Below are positions 1-10,200 of a stretch of 64,000 bases of DNA, one piece after another. Below the pieces are notes generated by a model that saw nothing but the letters and a program-made list of their open reading frames with translations, was not told the DNA's origin and did not search any database. Source of the stretch: Plasmodium coatneyi (taxonomy: Eukaryota > Apicomplexa > Aconoidasida > Haemosporida > Plasmodiidae); contig NC_033568.1 in assembly GCF_001680005.1 (NCBI RefSeq), positions 930,001 through 994,000 of the forward strand. The letters are read 5' to 3'. Within the stretch, counting starts at the first letter, position 1; each line of letters begins with the position of its first letter. A program made the translations under genes and the position numbers.

Positions 1-1497
1 GAAGAGACCTGCATGGGGGAGGACATCCGGAAGGACTTGCCCACCTTTGAGGGGGAGGACAACCTGTCTAATCTGTCAAACCTGGAGAAGCGTTGTAGCA
101 TACGCGAAATGGAAACCCCGCACAGGGGGCATGCCAACCCACTTGTCCCTTCAAGGGGTGAAGAAACGGCAGCTAGAAGCCACACGGATGAGGAAAATGG
201 CGAATGTTGGGACTGCAACAACCCCAGGGGACAGCAACCTAATAGCATTTTTAGCACCGCACAGATGAACAAAATGGGAAGTGGCAGCTCGCTCTACAAG
301 AGAAGCATAAAATCGGGGAGCTCTGTAGGAGAGAGGAAGCATGTCTATTATACGGGGCGCTTCCTCTTTTTCAAAACAACTGACGGGGAGGAGAAGCACC
401 TTCAATCTAGGCAGCATGAAGGAGACACCGAAATGGTGGACTTCCAAATGGGGGGGGAACTGTGCCCAGAAGCGACGGCCGCCCCGGGGGAGGAAAAGGA
501 AAGGAAGAAGCAAAAGAGGCAGAAGAAAGGGACGGCCTTCCTATCGCGGTTGAGGGGCATCTGCTCAGTTAGACGATTCTTCCAGCACAGCGAGATGCTG
601 CCGCAGGGGGGTACGAAGCAAGATATTGCAAATGTTGAAAAGGGCGCAAATGCTGACGGTGCGACCCCCAAGCAAAGGAGGCACATCTCCGAGTTCCTCT
701 CCGCGAGCATCGAACGATCGTACAGGACGCTGAAGAGCGTGAAGGACTTCTTCAAGCGAAACAAAGCAAACGCAAAAAAAAAAAAAAAAAAAGAAATCCT
801 CATGCAGGATATTAAGTCACTAGAATATATGGCCAAAAATCTGTACTTCCTCCTGGACGACGTAATAAAGGAGCAGATCAGAATAAACCAAAGCTCCTCC
901 TTCACTGGTATGTTACTCTACCTCCTGGGGATACTCATGTCAATTTTATGTGTATATAAAATTACAAGAACCTGTTACATCATTTACATGGTAGAAATTT
1001 ACTACAGATTTATCTGTACGTACAGCAGTGGACATGTTCTCATGTTATTTTATGCAAAAAATATTAACATCGATTTTATCAATGACCTGAAGAAAGTTCT
1101 CCACATTGTTCACATAAATATAAACCTGGAAAATTACGTCGTCTCCATTACATCAGTTTTATTATTATGCTTCATTTTTGCAAATCTTAAATCTTTTATG
1201 GAGAGAATAATTAAGCTCAGATATTCTGCCAAATCTTCCCTTTATTCAAATCTAGCCATTTTACTCATGTGTGAAATTATGGACTTGTATTTTTCTGCTT
1301 ACTGCATACAGCTGTTTGATTACCTTCCTGCCATGGAGAAGATGAAAATACTTTACATTTTTTTTAATAACAACCTTTTGGATTTGCTCAAGCTCAAGTA
1401 CCACTTTGACTTCGTCTACGTCATTTCTTTGTTCATCTCGCTCTTCCTAATTCGCCTCCACCATCAACACCGCTCCAGCCAGTTCCGCGAAATATGA
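1..1497 (+). CDS. GPR89/Golgi pH regulator-like membrane protein, 5'-truncated
   Basis: The reading frame is open from the first base of the window, so the ATG at 13 is probably internal and the true start lies upstream. About 270 residues are hydrophilic and low in complexity, with a run of lysines encoded by 19 consecutive A (774-792). They are followed by four to five membrane segments from about residue 300 to the end. The membrane part follows the C-terminal half of GPR89/GPHR: a first helix (LLYLLGILMSILCVYKI), a central pair, a serine-containing RYSAKSS loop, then LLMCEIMDLYFS and a last helix ending shortly before the stop. GPHR proteins have N-terminal helices, a long cytoplasmic loop and C-terminal helices, so the hydrophilic part here would be an enlarged loop and the first helices lie outside the window. 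Family members are Golgi anion channels or GPCR-like proteins. The function in Plasmodium is inferred only. It is convergent with glycyl-tRNA synthetase. Confidence 0.72.
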   Translation, partial: EETCMGEDIRKDLPTFEGEDNLSNLSNLEKRCSIREMETPHRGHANPLVPSRGEETAARSHTDEENGECWDCNNPRGQQPNSIFSTAQMNKMGSGSSLYKRSIKSGSSVGERKHVYYTGRFLFFKTTDGEEKHLQSRQHEGDTEMVDFQMGGELCPEATAAPGEEKERKKQKRQKKGTAFLSRLRGICSVRRFFQHSEMLPQGGTKQDIANVEKGANADGATPKQRRHISEFLSASIERSYRTLKSVKDFFKRNKANAKKKKKKEILMQDIKSLEYMAKNLYFLLDDVIKEQIRINQSSSFTGMLLYLLGILMSILCVYKITRTCYIIYMVEIYYRFICTYSSGHVLMLFYAKNINIDFINDLKKVLHIVHININLENYVVSITSVLLLCFIFANLKSFMERIIKLRYSAKSSLYSNLAILLMCEIMDLYFSAYCIQLFDYLPAMEKMKILYIFFNNNLLDLLKLKYHFDFVYVISLFISLFLIRLHHQHRSSQFREI

Positions 1498-1897
1498 CAC
1501 AAAGGCGACACAAATATGCGATGCCCACCATGTGAAATGTGTCCACTTGCCACTTAACAGGACAAAATGGCCAGACGGGTGTGCCTACCCACGCCTCTCC
1601 AATGAACCCAAAAAAAAAAATAGTGGCACAGAGTGTTCTCCTCCAACAGGAGTACCGAAATTTGTAACCGTGTGTGTGTGTTTTTTTTTTTTCTTTTTCA
1701 CCTGAACGGTTCATACAGCTAGCCAGCTAGCTATTTTTTTTTTTTTTTTTTCCATTTTGCATCACCCCCCCGGTGAGATTCTCCGCGCGGTATTCTTTTT
1801 AAACTGAACGTGGCGTTTTGTTAAGCGGTGTGAAGACCTTCTCACCGCATGGCAATTCCAGTGGGGTTTTTCCCCGTGATGATGTGATGCCCCCCCC
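1498..1897. other. Convergent intergenic gap
   Basis: This is the 3' flank shared by the GPR89-like gene (+) and GlyRS (-). It holds a short TG microsatellite (1671-1680), two long T tracts (about 1681-1692 and 1735-1751) and short G/C runs. No gene or RNA is recognised. Confidence 0.6.
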
Positions 1898-4414
1898 CTA
1901 GGGGTCCAAATTCTGCTGCGTGAAGAGGCCGTACTGAGCAACGTAATCGGCCCAGGTCTTCTTCTGGCGAAGCAGGGAAGTCACAATTTCGACCAAATCT
2001 GACAAGCCAATCCTGACCTGCAGCATGGAGTCCCTCTCCCGCAGTGTGACCGTCTTATCCTTCAGCGTCTGGAAGTCGATGGTGACTGCAAAGGGGATGC
2101 CAATTTCGTCTGTCCGAGCGTACTTCTTTCCAATGGAGACACTGGAGTTATCAATTTTGGAGGAAATGCTGAACTCATTTAGGATCATTTGAACCTGCTT
2201 CACGAACGGAACGAACGTTTTATTGTTCGATATGGTTAGCACGGAGCATTTAATCGGTGCCAGTGCATAGGGCAGAGACAAGTATTGTCTCTCCTCCTTG
2301 TCATCTGTGAAGGTGCGGGTCCTAAATGAATGCTCAATAATGCAAAAAATGAGTCGACCAATCCCAAACGAAGGTTCAATCACATTGGGAATGAAATTCC
2401 TTTCCTGTACTTTCTTTTTACATTTATCAAACTTGATCATATCTCTGGTTAATTCGAATGACATAGGAGAGGAGGAAGCACCACTGACGTTTATTTCCAC
2501 AACGTAGGAGTTGTTCCTGTTCAACTCCTCATCGATGGATAATAGTTCTTCCTTTGTCCTCTCATTCAGCCATTGGTAGATGGCATTTTGTTGGCTTTTA
2601 AACTTCATTCCTATCTTTGCCTTATTTGGAGAAATTTTTATATGCTCTTCCTCCACGGGGGTATCATACTTCTCACAGGCATATAAGTTTGCCCCCGTTA
2701 CCTTCATGTGATTCTTCAAATCGTATGCAGATCTGTCTGCATGTCCCACCACTTCGATAAAACCGTAGGATGTTAAAATTTCTGCGTCCCAACAGTCATT
2801 CGCATAGTGAGCCATCTCAGTGGGTAAGTGTTGTCTAAATCGTAGACCATCCTTGTTAATACCGCATTTTAGGAGGAATAAATAGGTCCTTGCTAGGAAG
2901 TACGCTAGCGCCTCATTTGCAATAATACCCTTGGTGACTGCTTCTTCTATCTCCATGTAGACTACATGGCTGTGTTCTCCACTGGCGAGCTGCTCCTCTC
3001 GTGGATACAGGGGCAGAATTAAATGCTTAAACAGGTGGTATTTTTCATGGCATTTCTTTTCCGGGTTTACAAAGTACTCAATTTCAGCCATTTCAAATTC
3101 ACGTACACGTAGGAGACCATTCCTTGGAGATATTTCGTTTCGAAAACCCAGTCCGATTTGCGCCCCTGCGAAGGGCATCTTCCCTCCATTATACTCTAGC
3201 AACTTTTTAAAATTTACAAAAATTCCTTGCGCAGTTTCTGGTCTAAGAAATGCAACGCTGTTCAAACTGTTTGCGTCCACATGTGTGGATGACTCATTTG
3301 ATTTTCCCCTCTGGGCGGGGTTATTTTCTACGTCTTCCTTCGGGCCAATCCTCGTCTGAAACATGAGGTTGAAGGGGAAGGGACCTACGAAGTCATTCTT
3401 AGCAGGGGACTTTATATCGTACTGCTTGATGACGTCTTTTATTTCTTGCTCATTCATTCCGTCTAGCCTCCTCACGATCGCCATCATTTTTTCGGGGTCA
3501 TCCATTTGGCTGTCCTGCTCGAGTTTGTTATCCCTTTTATCCATGGACCCGTCATCCCCCTCTGTTCTCTTCGCCGTATTGTTTTCCTGTTTCTTCTTCT
3601 TCGCCTCCTCTACCTTACTTGTTAAGTACTCTGCGATGTATTTATCCGCTCTGTAGAAATCCCCCGTGACGGCATCCCTGATCATAAGGTCTGTGAACCG
3701 GTCCACATGTCCAGAGGTCTTCAAAACGTTGTAGGGGGTTATGCACGTTCCGCAGATTTCGAGCATCTCATCGTAAAAAATGAAATGGTACCTCCAGAGG
3801 GTCTCCAGTTCTGATTTTAGAAGACAGCCAGATGGACCGTAATCAATTAACCCTGAGGAACCTCCATAGATTTCAAAAGAGTTGGTGTAAAAGAGCTTCC
3901 TTTTGGCTAAGTTATCTACCTTGGTTCTGTTATTCACTAAATTTAGTGGCTCACTTGGGACACCATACAAAAGTTTTAACTTTCGTTTCTTCTCTTGCAG
4001 GGATTTCTCATTCGCAGCGTGTTCCTTTTTCATCTCCTCATCGTCTATTCCTTGGATGCATTCATTCCTCTCGACAAGGGTTGATATTTCCTGGCTGCAC
4101 CTTTCTATTTGCTCCTCTATGCGGATCGTTTCCCCAGCGGCTGAGCCGCTTGCTTCAACGTGGCTTTGTTTCATGCTTCTAAAAGCAGCGCTCCTTGGGT
4201 GGGCACTCACCCTTCTGCTTACAAAGGAGTAGTACCTCCTTTTACTCTCCCTGGGTATTGGCCTATGTATGATATACGTGGCCTTGTTATGCCTATTCGC
4301 GCAAACGGTGCTGAGGGTTACCTTGGGCAGTTTGGAGTTCACTCTGCTAAGAACGTCACTGCGCGCCTTCACTTGCAGGGGCACCAAAATGAGCAACGTC
4401 CCCAACAGTCTCAT
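1898..4414 (-). CDS. GlyRS: Glycine--tRNA ligase, probably dual-targeted
   Basis: Class II aminoacyl-tRNA synthetase that charges tRNA-Gly; 838 residues in one exon. After an N-terminal extension and a coiled-coil region (about 95-150) the catalytic core begins with SGLIDYGPSGC (about 187-197). The eukaryotic GlyRS signatures RPETAQGIFVNF (391-402), motif 2 GLGFRNEISPRNGLLRVREF (421-440) and motif 3 around PSFGIGRLIF (about 700) follow. The last 100 residues form the anticodon-binding domain. A charged insertion (about 270-380, rich in K/D/E/N) splits the core, as is common in Plasmodium. The first Met is followed by a hydrophobic stretch (LLGTLLILVPL) and a basic, Ser/Arg-rich stretch, as expected of a bipartite apicoplast leader. 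A second in-frame ATG (codon 81, 4172-4174) would give a leaderless cytosolic enzyme. Plasmodium GlyRS is known to be one gene serving cytosol and apicoplast. The alternative start as the mechanism is an inference. Confidence 0.96.
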   Translation of the reverse strand: MRLLGTLLILVPLQVKARSDVLSRVNSKLPKVTLSTVCANRHNKATYIIHRPIPRESKRRYYSFVSRRVSAHPRSAAFRSMKQSHVEASGSAAGETIRIEEQIERCSQEISTLVERNECIQGIDDEEMKKEHAANEKSLQEKKRKLKLLYGVPSEPLNLVNNRTKVDNLAKRKLFYTNSFEIYGGSSGLIDYGPSGCLLKSELETLWRYHFIFYDEMLEICGTCITPYNVLKTSGHVDRFTDLMIRDAVTGDFYRADKYIAEYLTSKVEEAKKKKQENNTAKRTEGDDGSMDKRDNKLEQDSQMDDPEKMMAIVRRLDGMNEQEIKDVIKQYDIKSPAKNDFVGPFPFNLMFQTRIGPKEDVENNPAQRGKSNESSTHVDANSLNSVAFLRPETAQGIFVNFKKLLEYNGGKMPFAGAQIGLGFRNEISPRNGLLRVREFEMAEIEYFVNPEKKCHEKYHLFKHLILPLYPREEQLASGEHSHVVYMEIEEAVTKGIIANEALAYFLARTYLFLLKCGINKDGLRFRQHLPTEMAHYANDCWDAEILTSYGFIEVVGHADRSAYDLKNHMKVTGANLYACEKYDTPVEEEHIKISPNKAKIGMKFKSQQNAIYQWLNERTKEELLSIDEELNRNNSYVVEINVSGASSSPMSFELTRDMIKFDKCKKKVQERNFIPNVIEPSFGIGRLIFCIIEHSFRTRTFTDDKEERQYLSLPYALAPIKCSVLTISNNKTFVPFVKQVQMILNEFSISSKIDNSSVSIGKKYARTDEIGIPFAVTIDFQTLKDKTVTLRERDSMLQVRIGLSDLVEIVTSLLRQKKTWADYVAQYGLFTQQNLDP

Positions 4415-5677
4415 GTACCTTTCCTTCCTGCGCCGTCGTTTGGGGGTGGAACGAATGGCTTTGCCGCGATGTCGATGCAGATACCAAGCGGCTGCCCAAA
4501 GGTTAATGCAACTACGGGGGGTAGTAGAACGACTGGAAAATCCTCTCAGGGGAATCTCCGCACAGCATCAAAAAAAAAAACGAAACAACCGAATGAAGAA
4601 GCGCGAAAAATGGTCTCAAAAATAGTCCCAAAAGTAGCCTCAAAAATAACGTCAAAAAAGTAACGTCAAAAAATGTGGGCAAAATTGCGAACGTATGGAA
4701 ATATTTCGAGGCAATTTTTTGGGACGACGCGTGCAAGGCGAGCTGCGCAAATGTGAGCGCCGTGCTGCAGCCAAGTTGCATCCATCACGTGCAGCGGGTG
4801 GCGCACCATCCGATGGGCAGATCTGAGAAGGGCGAAATGGCTTCCCTTGGTTACATGGCACCATTAAAAAAAAAATTTTTTTTTTTTTTTTTTTCCCCCT
4901 CAACGTAGCTACGCGAGTGAATATATACACTTTGGTACATCTTCATGTGAGCACATTCAGGGGAATATCCCCTCTTTGTAACTGAACTTTTTTGCTGTGC
5001 TTGTTTTATCCGTCGTCCGGGGAGGGACTACTTCCCGCTCTGCTCCTTTTAAAATCATATTTGGCAAACCGTATCAGCATCATGGCGGTGCGTCCACTGT
5101 TCGCAAACTGGGGTCTCCACACATGACACACTCCGGATGAGAGATCAAGGGTTGACCACCCTCCTGACAAGCAACACATGGTAGGAGACCGCCTATCTCG
5201 TCGGCAACTTCACCTGGGCAGTTCCCTCTGCCAAGTTACCTCACGTCCGAGGTGAGGACATATAGAAAAGTTTACCCCACCATTTTCAAACCTATGTAGC
5301 GGAACTGCGTGGGCTTTCCAACTTGGCATTTACGCACAAAGCAGAATTAGTGGCTAAACGGAGGGGCCTTATTTAACATGAGCATATAAAAGGGGAGGAA
5401 CCCCCTGGGGGTGAGTGGATAATCGACTCCCATTCCCCGACTAACATAACATTTGTGGTTTTCTCATTTGAAAAAGAAAAAAAAAGAACAAAAAAAAAAA
5501 AAAAGTGATAATTCTAATTATTGCGAACGTGGCCAAAAGGAACACACGTAGATACGGATGTGTGAGTACATGCGCAGACGTATTATGTTTTACCCATAGG
5601 CACACATAAGTTCATTCACACATGAGTGTATTAACACGTGAGTTCGTTCACACGTAGGCGCCCCCCCCTTGCGGGAC
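4415..5677. promoter_or_regulatory. Upstream region of GlyRS / downstream of ZIM17
   Basis: No convincing protein gene. The part near GlyRS should hold its promoter and leader. It has an A10-T18 junction (about 4866-4893) and repeated AAAAATAGTC/AAAAGTAGCC-type units (4615-4670). The middle (5000-5460) is unlike the rest: balanced composition, no homopolymers, many short inverted repeats; it is listed separately as a possible RNA. From 5465 A tracts return, followed by CA/TG-rich DNA with several CACATGAG / CACGTGAG-like repeats (5610-5655). Confidence 0.5.
5000..5460. ncRNA. Possible structured non-coding RNA (unidentified)
   Basis: About 460 bases with balanced composition and no homopolymer tracts, inside otherwise A/T-tract-rich intergenic DNA, and without any long open frame on either strand. 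Small hairpins can be seen by eye: ACCTC-ACGTCC-GAGGT (about 5238-5253), GGCAG-TTCCCT-CTGCC (about 5217-5232), and GGGAATGGGAG-type complementarity around 5401-5440. A TATA-like motif (ATATAAAAGGGG, about 5384-5395) lies inside. I compared it mentally with SRP, RNase P, RNase MRP, U3 and spliceosomal RNAs and found no decisive signature, so neither identity nor strand is assigned. It could equally be a conserved UTR/promoter segment. Confidence 0.3.
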
Positions 5678-6481
5678 TCACTTGTATGCATTGAGCAGAT
5701 CGTCTATCTCGAGCATGTTGTTGTAGGAAAACTTCCTAATCACGTTTTCCCCCTTCTGTTTTAGAATATCCTCGATGTTAGTCTTCCCGTCCTGGAACCA
5801 CCCGAGCTGGTCGGAAATTAAGTGAAGGTTCTCACAAGACGGGCAACGAATAATAACCACCCCGTTATTGTATGCCTGCTTGGAAAACTTCTTGGCACTT
5901 TTCTTTTCGCATATTTTGCACGTAAACATGAGAACCATGTATTCTTTCTTCACTTGGTCACTTCCCTCTTCTGTTGCAATTTCATTTTTTGTCACATCGG
6001 TGGTTGTCACATGTGGGTTATTACCTGGGAGGGGGGTACCCTCTTCATTCAGTTGGACGATATCTGTAGCGGCTCCATATTCATGGCTGCTTTGCTCTTC
6101 ACGTGTTTTCCCCTTACACGCATTCTGATCATGTGATTTTTCTCCACACAAAGGGGAAACCACTGTGTTGGCCTCGTTCTGAAGGTTACATGCATCTCCC
6201 TTCCCCGTCTCTCCCCCTTTATTAACTGTCCCAAAATGCTCCTTCCTAAATGACACACGGTTGTTACTGTGGCAGCCCTCACAAAGGTTTTTCCTTCCAA
6301 GCGTGGACAACGCAAGTATGTTTTTAAATTTGTTTCCCCAGGTTCCTCCTCGGGGTGGAAAATAACAAGTGAGCGCATTTGCAGGAATTCTTTTCGTTGC
6401 AATTTGCGCCCTCCCTGTTGCGAAGCGGGTCACCACGTGTGCAGCGCTCTGCGCTATTATATACCCCACCCTTTGCACCAT
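5678..6481 (-). CDS. DNL-type zinc-finger protein (Zim17/Tim15/Hep1-like)
   Basis: 267 residues. The C-terminal 80 residues carry the DNL zinc finger: C188-x2-C191 and C213-x2-C216, followed by HLISDQLGWFQDG, close to the family's HLIADNLGWF-type core. Family members are escort proteins that keep mitochondrial (or plastid) Hsp70 soluble and active for protein import and folding. The N-terminus is rich in Arg/Ala/Thr with few acids, consistent with an organelle presequence. Residues about 65-180 are a non-conserved low-complexity spacer, including a CEGC pair of unknown meaning (67-70). The start ATG at 6481 is the first Met of the frame. The gene is divergent from the UNC-45-like gene. The zinc finger is clear; mitochondrial rather than apicoplast location is inferred. 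Confidence 0.88.
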   Translation of the reverse strand: MVQRVGYIIAQSAAHVVTRFATGRAQIATKRIPANALTCYFPPRGGTWGNKFKNILALSTLGRKNLCEGCHSNNRVSFRKEHFGTVNKGGETGKGDACNLQNEANTVVSPLCGEKSHDQNACKGKTREEQSSHEYGAATDIVQLNEEGTPLPGNNPHVTTTDVTKNEIATEEGSDQVKKEYMVLMFTCKICEKKSAKKFSKQAYNNGVVIIRCPSCENLHLISDQLGWFQDGKTNIEDILKQKGENVIRKFSYNNMLEIDDLLNAYK

Positions 6482-7285
6482 TTTTGTGGGTCACTTTCTG
6501 TCTGTCGCTTAAAACCACTTGCGACCGCACAAGGAGGGGGGAGCTTTTCACTTTGGCTGCCTGATCATATATTCGCTCATTTGGAGGCACAAGTGCCCAT
6601 GCGCCCGTGTAGATGAAGAATTTTAAATATATATTTTTTTGTGTTGTTCCTCCTGACGTTGCGTGCATGTTGTGCAGTTGTCACTGCTCAGCTCTTTCTC
6701 ACACTACGTCGTGCCACAAAGGTGACCAATTAGCGGTGAACGGCAGGACGATACCCCACTGCGTAGAATGCTCCTGCATTGGGACAACACCGCTCTGCCG
6801 ACTCTTTCGCAAAGCCGTCAGGGCAACGGACTGCACTTTTCCGCGTTGCACGGGATGCGTAAAAACACGCGCATTGTGGGCCCTTGCGCGGAGTGAAAAT
6901 AGCGAACGCACGGGAAAAAAAAAAAAAAAAAATCAACAAAATTAGCAAAATTAGCACTTCAACAAATTAACAAATAGCAAAATGACGGAAACAAATTGAG
7001 GCGAAAAAATGGGACAGTTCCGACATCCCACCCTACGGATGTTTTCAGGAAAGAGCGAAAAGTGAAAAAATAATTTTTGCGCAACCGAGGGGGAAACCTT
7101 GCTGAGCAGTTTTTTTAATGCACATCGAACGGGCTGGTCTGCACGAGTTGGCTGCACAGTGACCCCCATAACAGCCCAGGCAACTCTCACGTCCAGGAAG
7201 GGAGCCCCCCGGCTAACGGAAGCATATAGTATCACTGCGAGGGAAGAAACAACTGTCTGTGCAGGAACTCCTTTTTCCTTTCCCA
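6482..7285. promoter_or_regulatory. Divergent promoter region ZIM17 / UNC45
   Basis: About 800 bases between two divergent genes, so it must hold both promoters and leaders. One A18 tract lies near 6916-6933. No recognised transcription-factor motif and no convincing ORF; the short frames here lack codon-usage or homology support. Confidence 0.5.
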
Positions 7286-10200
7286 ATGGAGGCACCCAAG
7301 ATTACCCCTGCCAGCGCCCAATTGCTGGACGAAACGAAAAACGAGGGGAACAAGCTCTTCCGAAGCAAGAAGTATGAAGAGGCTCTGGGCGTTTATCTGA
7401 GTGCCGTTGGGCAGCTCTGCGGTGAGCCAGTCGATTCGATTAAGGTTCGAAAGTGCGTCCAGTTTTTTCGCGAAAATGGGGCAAAAAAGGAGGTGGTCAT
7501 CCGTGAGGGTAACGACGCAGATCCCCCCCATGTGAAGCAGCACGTGAAGGACCTGTTCACAAAGATATGCCACAACGTGTCTTTATGTTACTACTTCCTG
7601 GACCGGCCAGAAGAGGCAATAGATTACTCCTCCTATGTAAGTGAGATGGATGGAAAGCACTACAAGAGCTATCACACCTTGGGTCTGTGCTACGAGAAGT
7701 TAAAAAATTACAAAAAGTGCGTAGAGTCTTTTGAGCGCTGTAAGGTTGTCCTGTTGAAGGAGGCCACTTCTAACAGTTGTGACAGTGCCGAGGTGAAAAA
7801 CGAAGTGAACCGAATTAATGAGAAGCTGAAGAGGCTAATCAGAGAAATGGAAGAATCGAAGCAGCAAAAGGAGGGGGTGAGCATCACCATCGAAGTGATC
7901 AAACAGACAATCCTCGACAATGCCACCACGGAAGAGGAGAAAATAAAAATGATATACAGTATTTATAAGCATAAAATACACACCCTCTTGAGGGAAAATA
8001 TTTTCCACTTTTTCTCCCAAGTGTTAAATAATGAAGGGAACTCCCTACCTATTCAGAAGGCATGTCTCCACGTCATCTACAAAATAGTGTCCAAATTGGA
8101 GAGAGAAGCAGAGGAAACGTCGAAGAACACCAACGTGTGCATCAACAAAGTGAGTGACATGAAGTTGGAATATTATTACGACGTTGACTTCGTGAGAACG
8201 ATTTTGTCCTTCCATGAGTCCTTCGACGAGCAATGGATAAATAGCTATATAAAAGATAAGGTGAAAAAAATGGAAACGCTCAAATTCGATAAGAAGAAGG
8301 AGATCTACCAACTTGTGAAGGACATCCTCATCTTTACCATCCACATAGTTAAGTACATCCATGTGGTGACAAATGAAAAAGTCATAAGAATGCTCAACGT
8401 GTATTTTCTCCCCAACGACGACGTAGACATAGCCAGCAGCGCACTTGACGCGATTATTTTCCTCTGCAAAAAGAAAAAATTCTTTATAAGCAGGAGAAAT
8501 ACAAAAGGGGGGAACAATTCAGTCACTTTTTTAAACACCTTAAGGGATGATGCCCACGTGGATGTGAAGCATAACCTGATTGACGCCCACTTTGGTGACG
8601 TATGTAAACACCCCCTCTGTGCCAGCCTCGAAATTAAAGCAACCATTCAGCAGTGCATTAGTATGCATGAGAATTTCTCCAGTGACGTGGAGTACGCCTT
8701 AATTCTTATCCTCTCCCTGCTATATGATAAGAACAGACCGAGTGAAAAGGACACCGAAATGAACGACCTAATATATGAGTGCATAGATTTGTATTTCAAA
8801 CCGGGAGACATTGGCGTGGAGTGGTTTCTCTCACTTAAGTGCCTCTTCCTGGTGGACAAAAATATTGTTCTAAACTACCTAATTGGAAAAAATCAATACA
8901 TGTGTGACATACTTACCTTTATTAACCAATCCGTGGGAAGGAAACCAAAAAAAGACGTCTCCCTTTTTATAGACGTTTTGCTTCTACTTCTGAACATCCC
9001 AGAGCTACGCTTCATGCTGAACAGCTACATCGATCTGTACATAAACATTTTGAGGACCTTTCCCTATGACGAGAATTTTTTAAAATTCCTCGTGGGCTCC
9101 TTCAAACTGTATATGCACAGTAAGGAGTTCAAGGAGGAAATTGTAAAAAGAGTCGACTTGTTTTCCTACGCTAGGGAGTTGTTGAAGCGCTTCCTGTTGC
9201 GCTGCGAGGGGCAGACGGGCAAGCTAACTGAGGATGGTCCCACCCGGGAGGATCCCCCAACGGGTTTACAAAAGAGGGAGTTTCTCGAGTCAATGCAGAA
9301 GCCCACGGAAGCCACGCACAATGGCAAAAAGAACTGCGAATTAGTGAGCAAAATGACGAAACAGCAAACGAACCTTTCCTCGAATGGCAATGCAGATTAC
9401 GATGCACACGCGCTGAAGGATCTCATCGAAATGGTCTTCTACCTCAGCCTGCACATCGAATTTAAGAAGCAGCTCCTCAACCAGGACAACCACTACATCC
9501 TCTTTTTCCTCCTCAAAGTCGGAGACGATATTAACCAGAAAAAGCTAGACAACACCTACAAGTACATATACTGCAACACCATCAACAATTTAACATTAAC
9601 AAGAAAAGATGAAAAGGCTAGACGAAGAGAAATTAACAAAGCCAATTTATCCAACTTTGATTCTGAGCAAATTGAAGCATTGGAACAATTTTACGAAAAG
9701 TTACCCACAGGAGCGAAGCCGAAAACTGACCCCCTCTATGACTATGGGGATGAAGAAACGAGCAATAAGCTAATTAACCTATTAATGTATAATGAGAACT
9801 ATGTACTCAAGGTGAAGGAAAAAGGGGGCGAACAAGTTATCCTACCCAAAGGGGGCAAGTACAAAAATGGCGCAATTGTTAACACCATATATAATTTTAT
9901 TAACACCAATTTTTTTACCGTCAACATAGCGGAAGCTGTGTGTGACATCATTTCCAAGCTTGTTAAGGATACAAAAAATATTGGCCTCGTTGTTGTGAAC
10001 AACGGATTGAAGACACTACTGTTAGCATCCAAACATATTGCTAATAAGAAAAACTGCGCCTTAGCTTTGAGCGAAATTTTTATTTACACCAACCCGAAGT
10101 TGATCCATTTTTATGAAGCATATGATTCACTGCCACTGTTGATTCACCAACTGGATAGCGAAGAAGAGCTCCTGGTGTTCAAGTCCTTAATGGCCATAAC

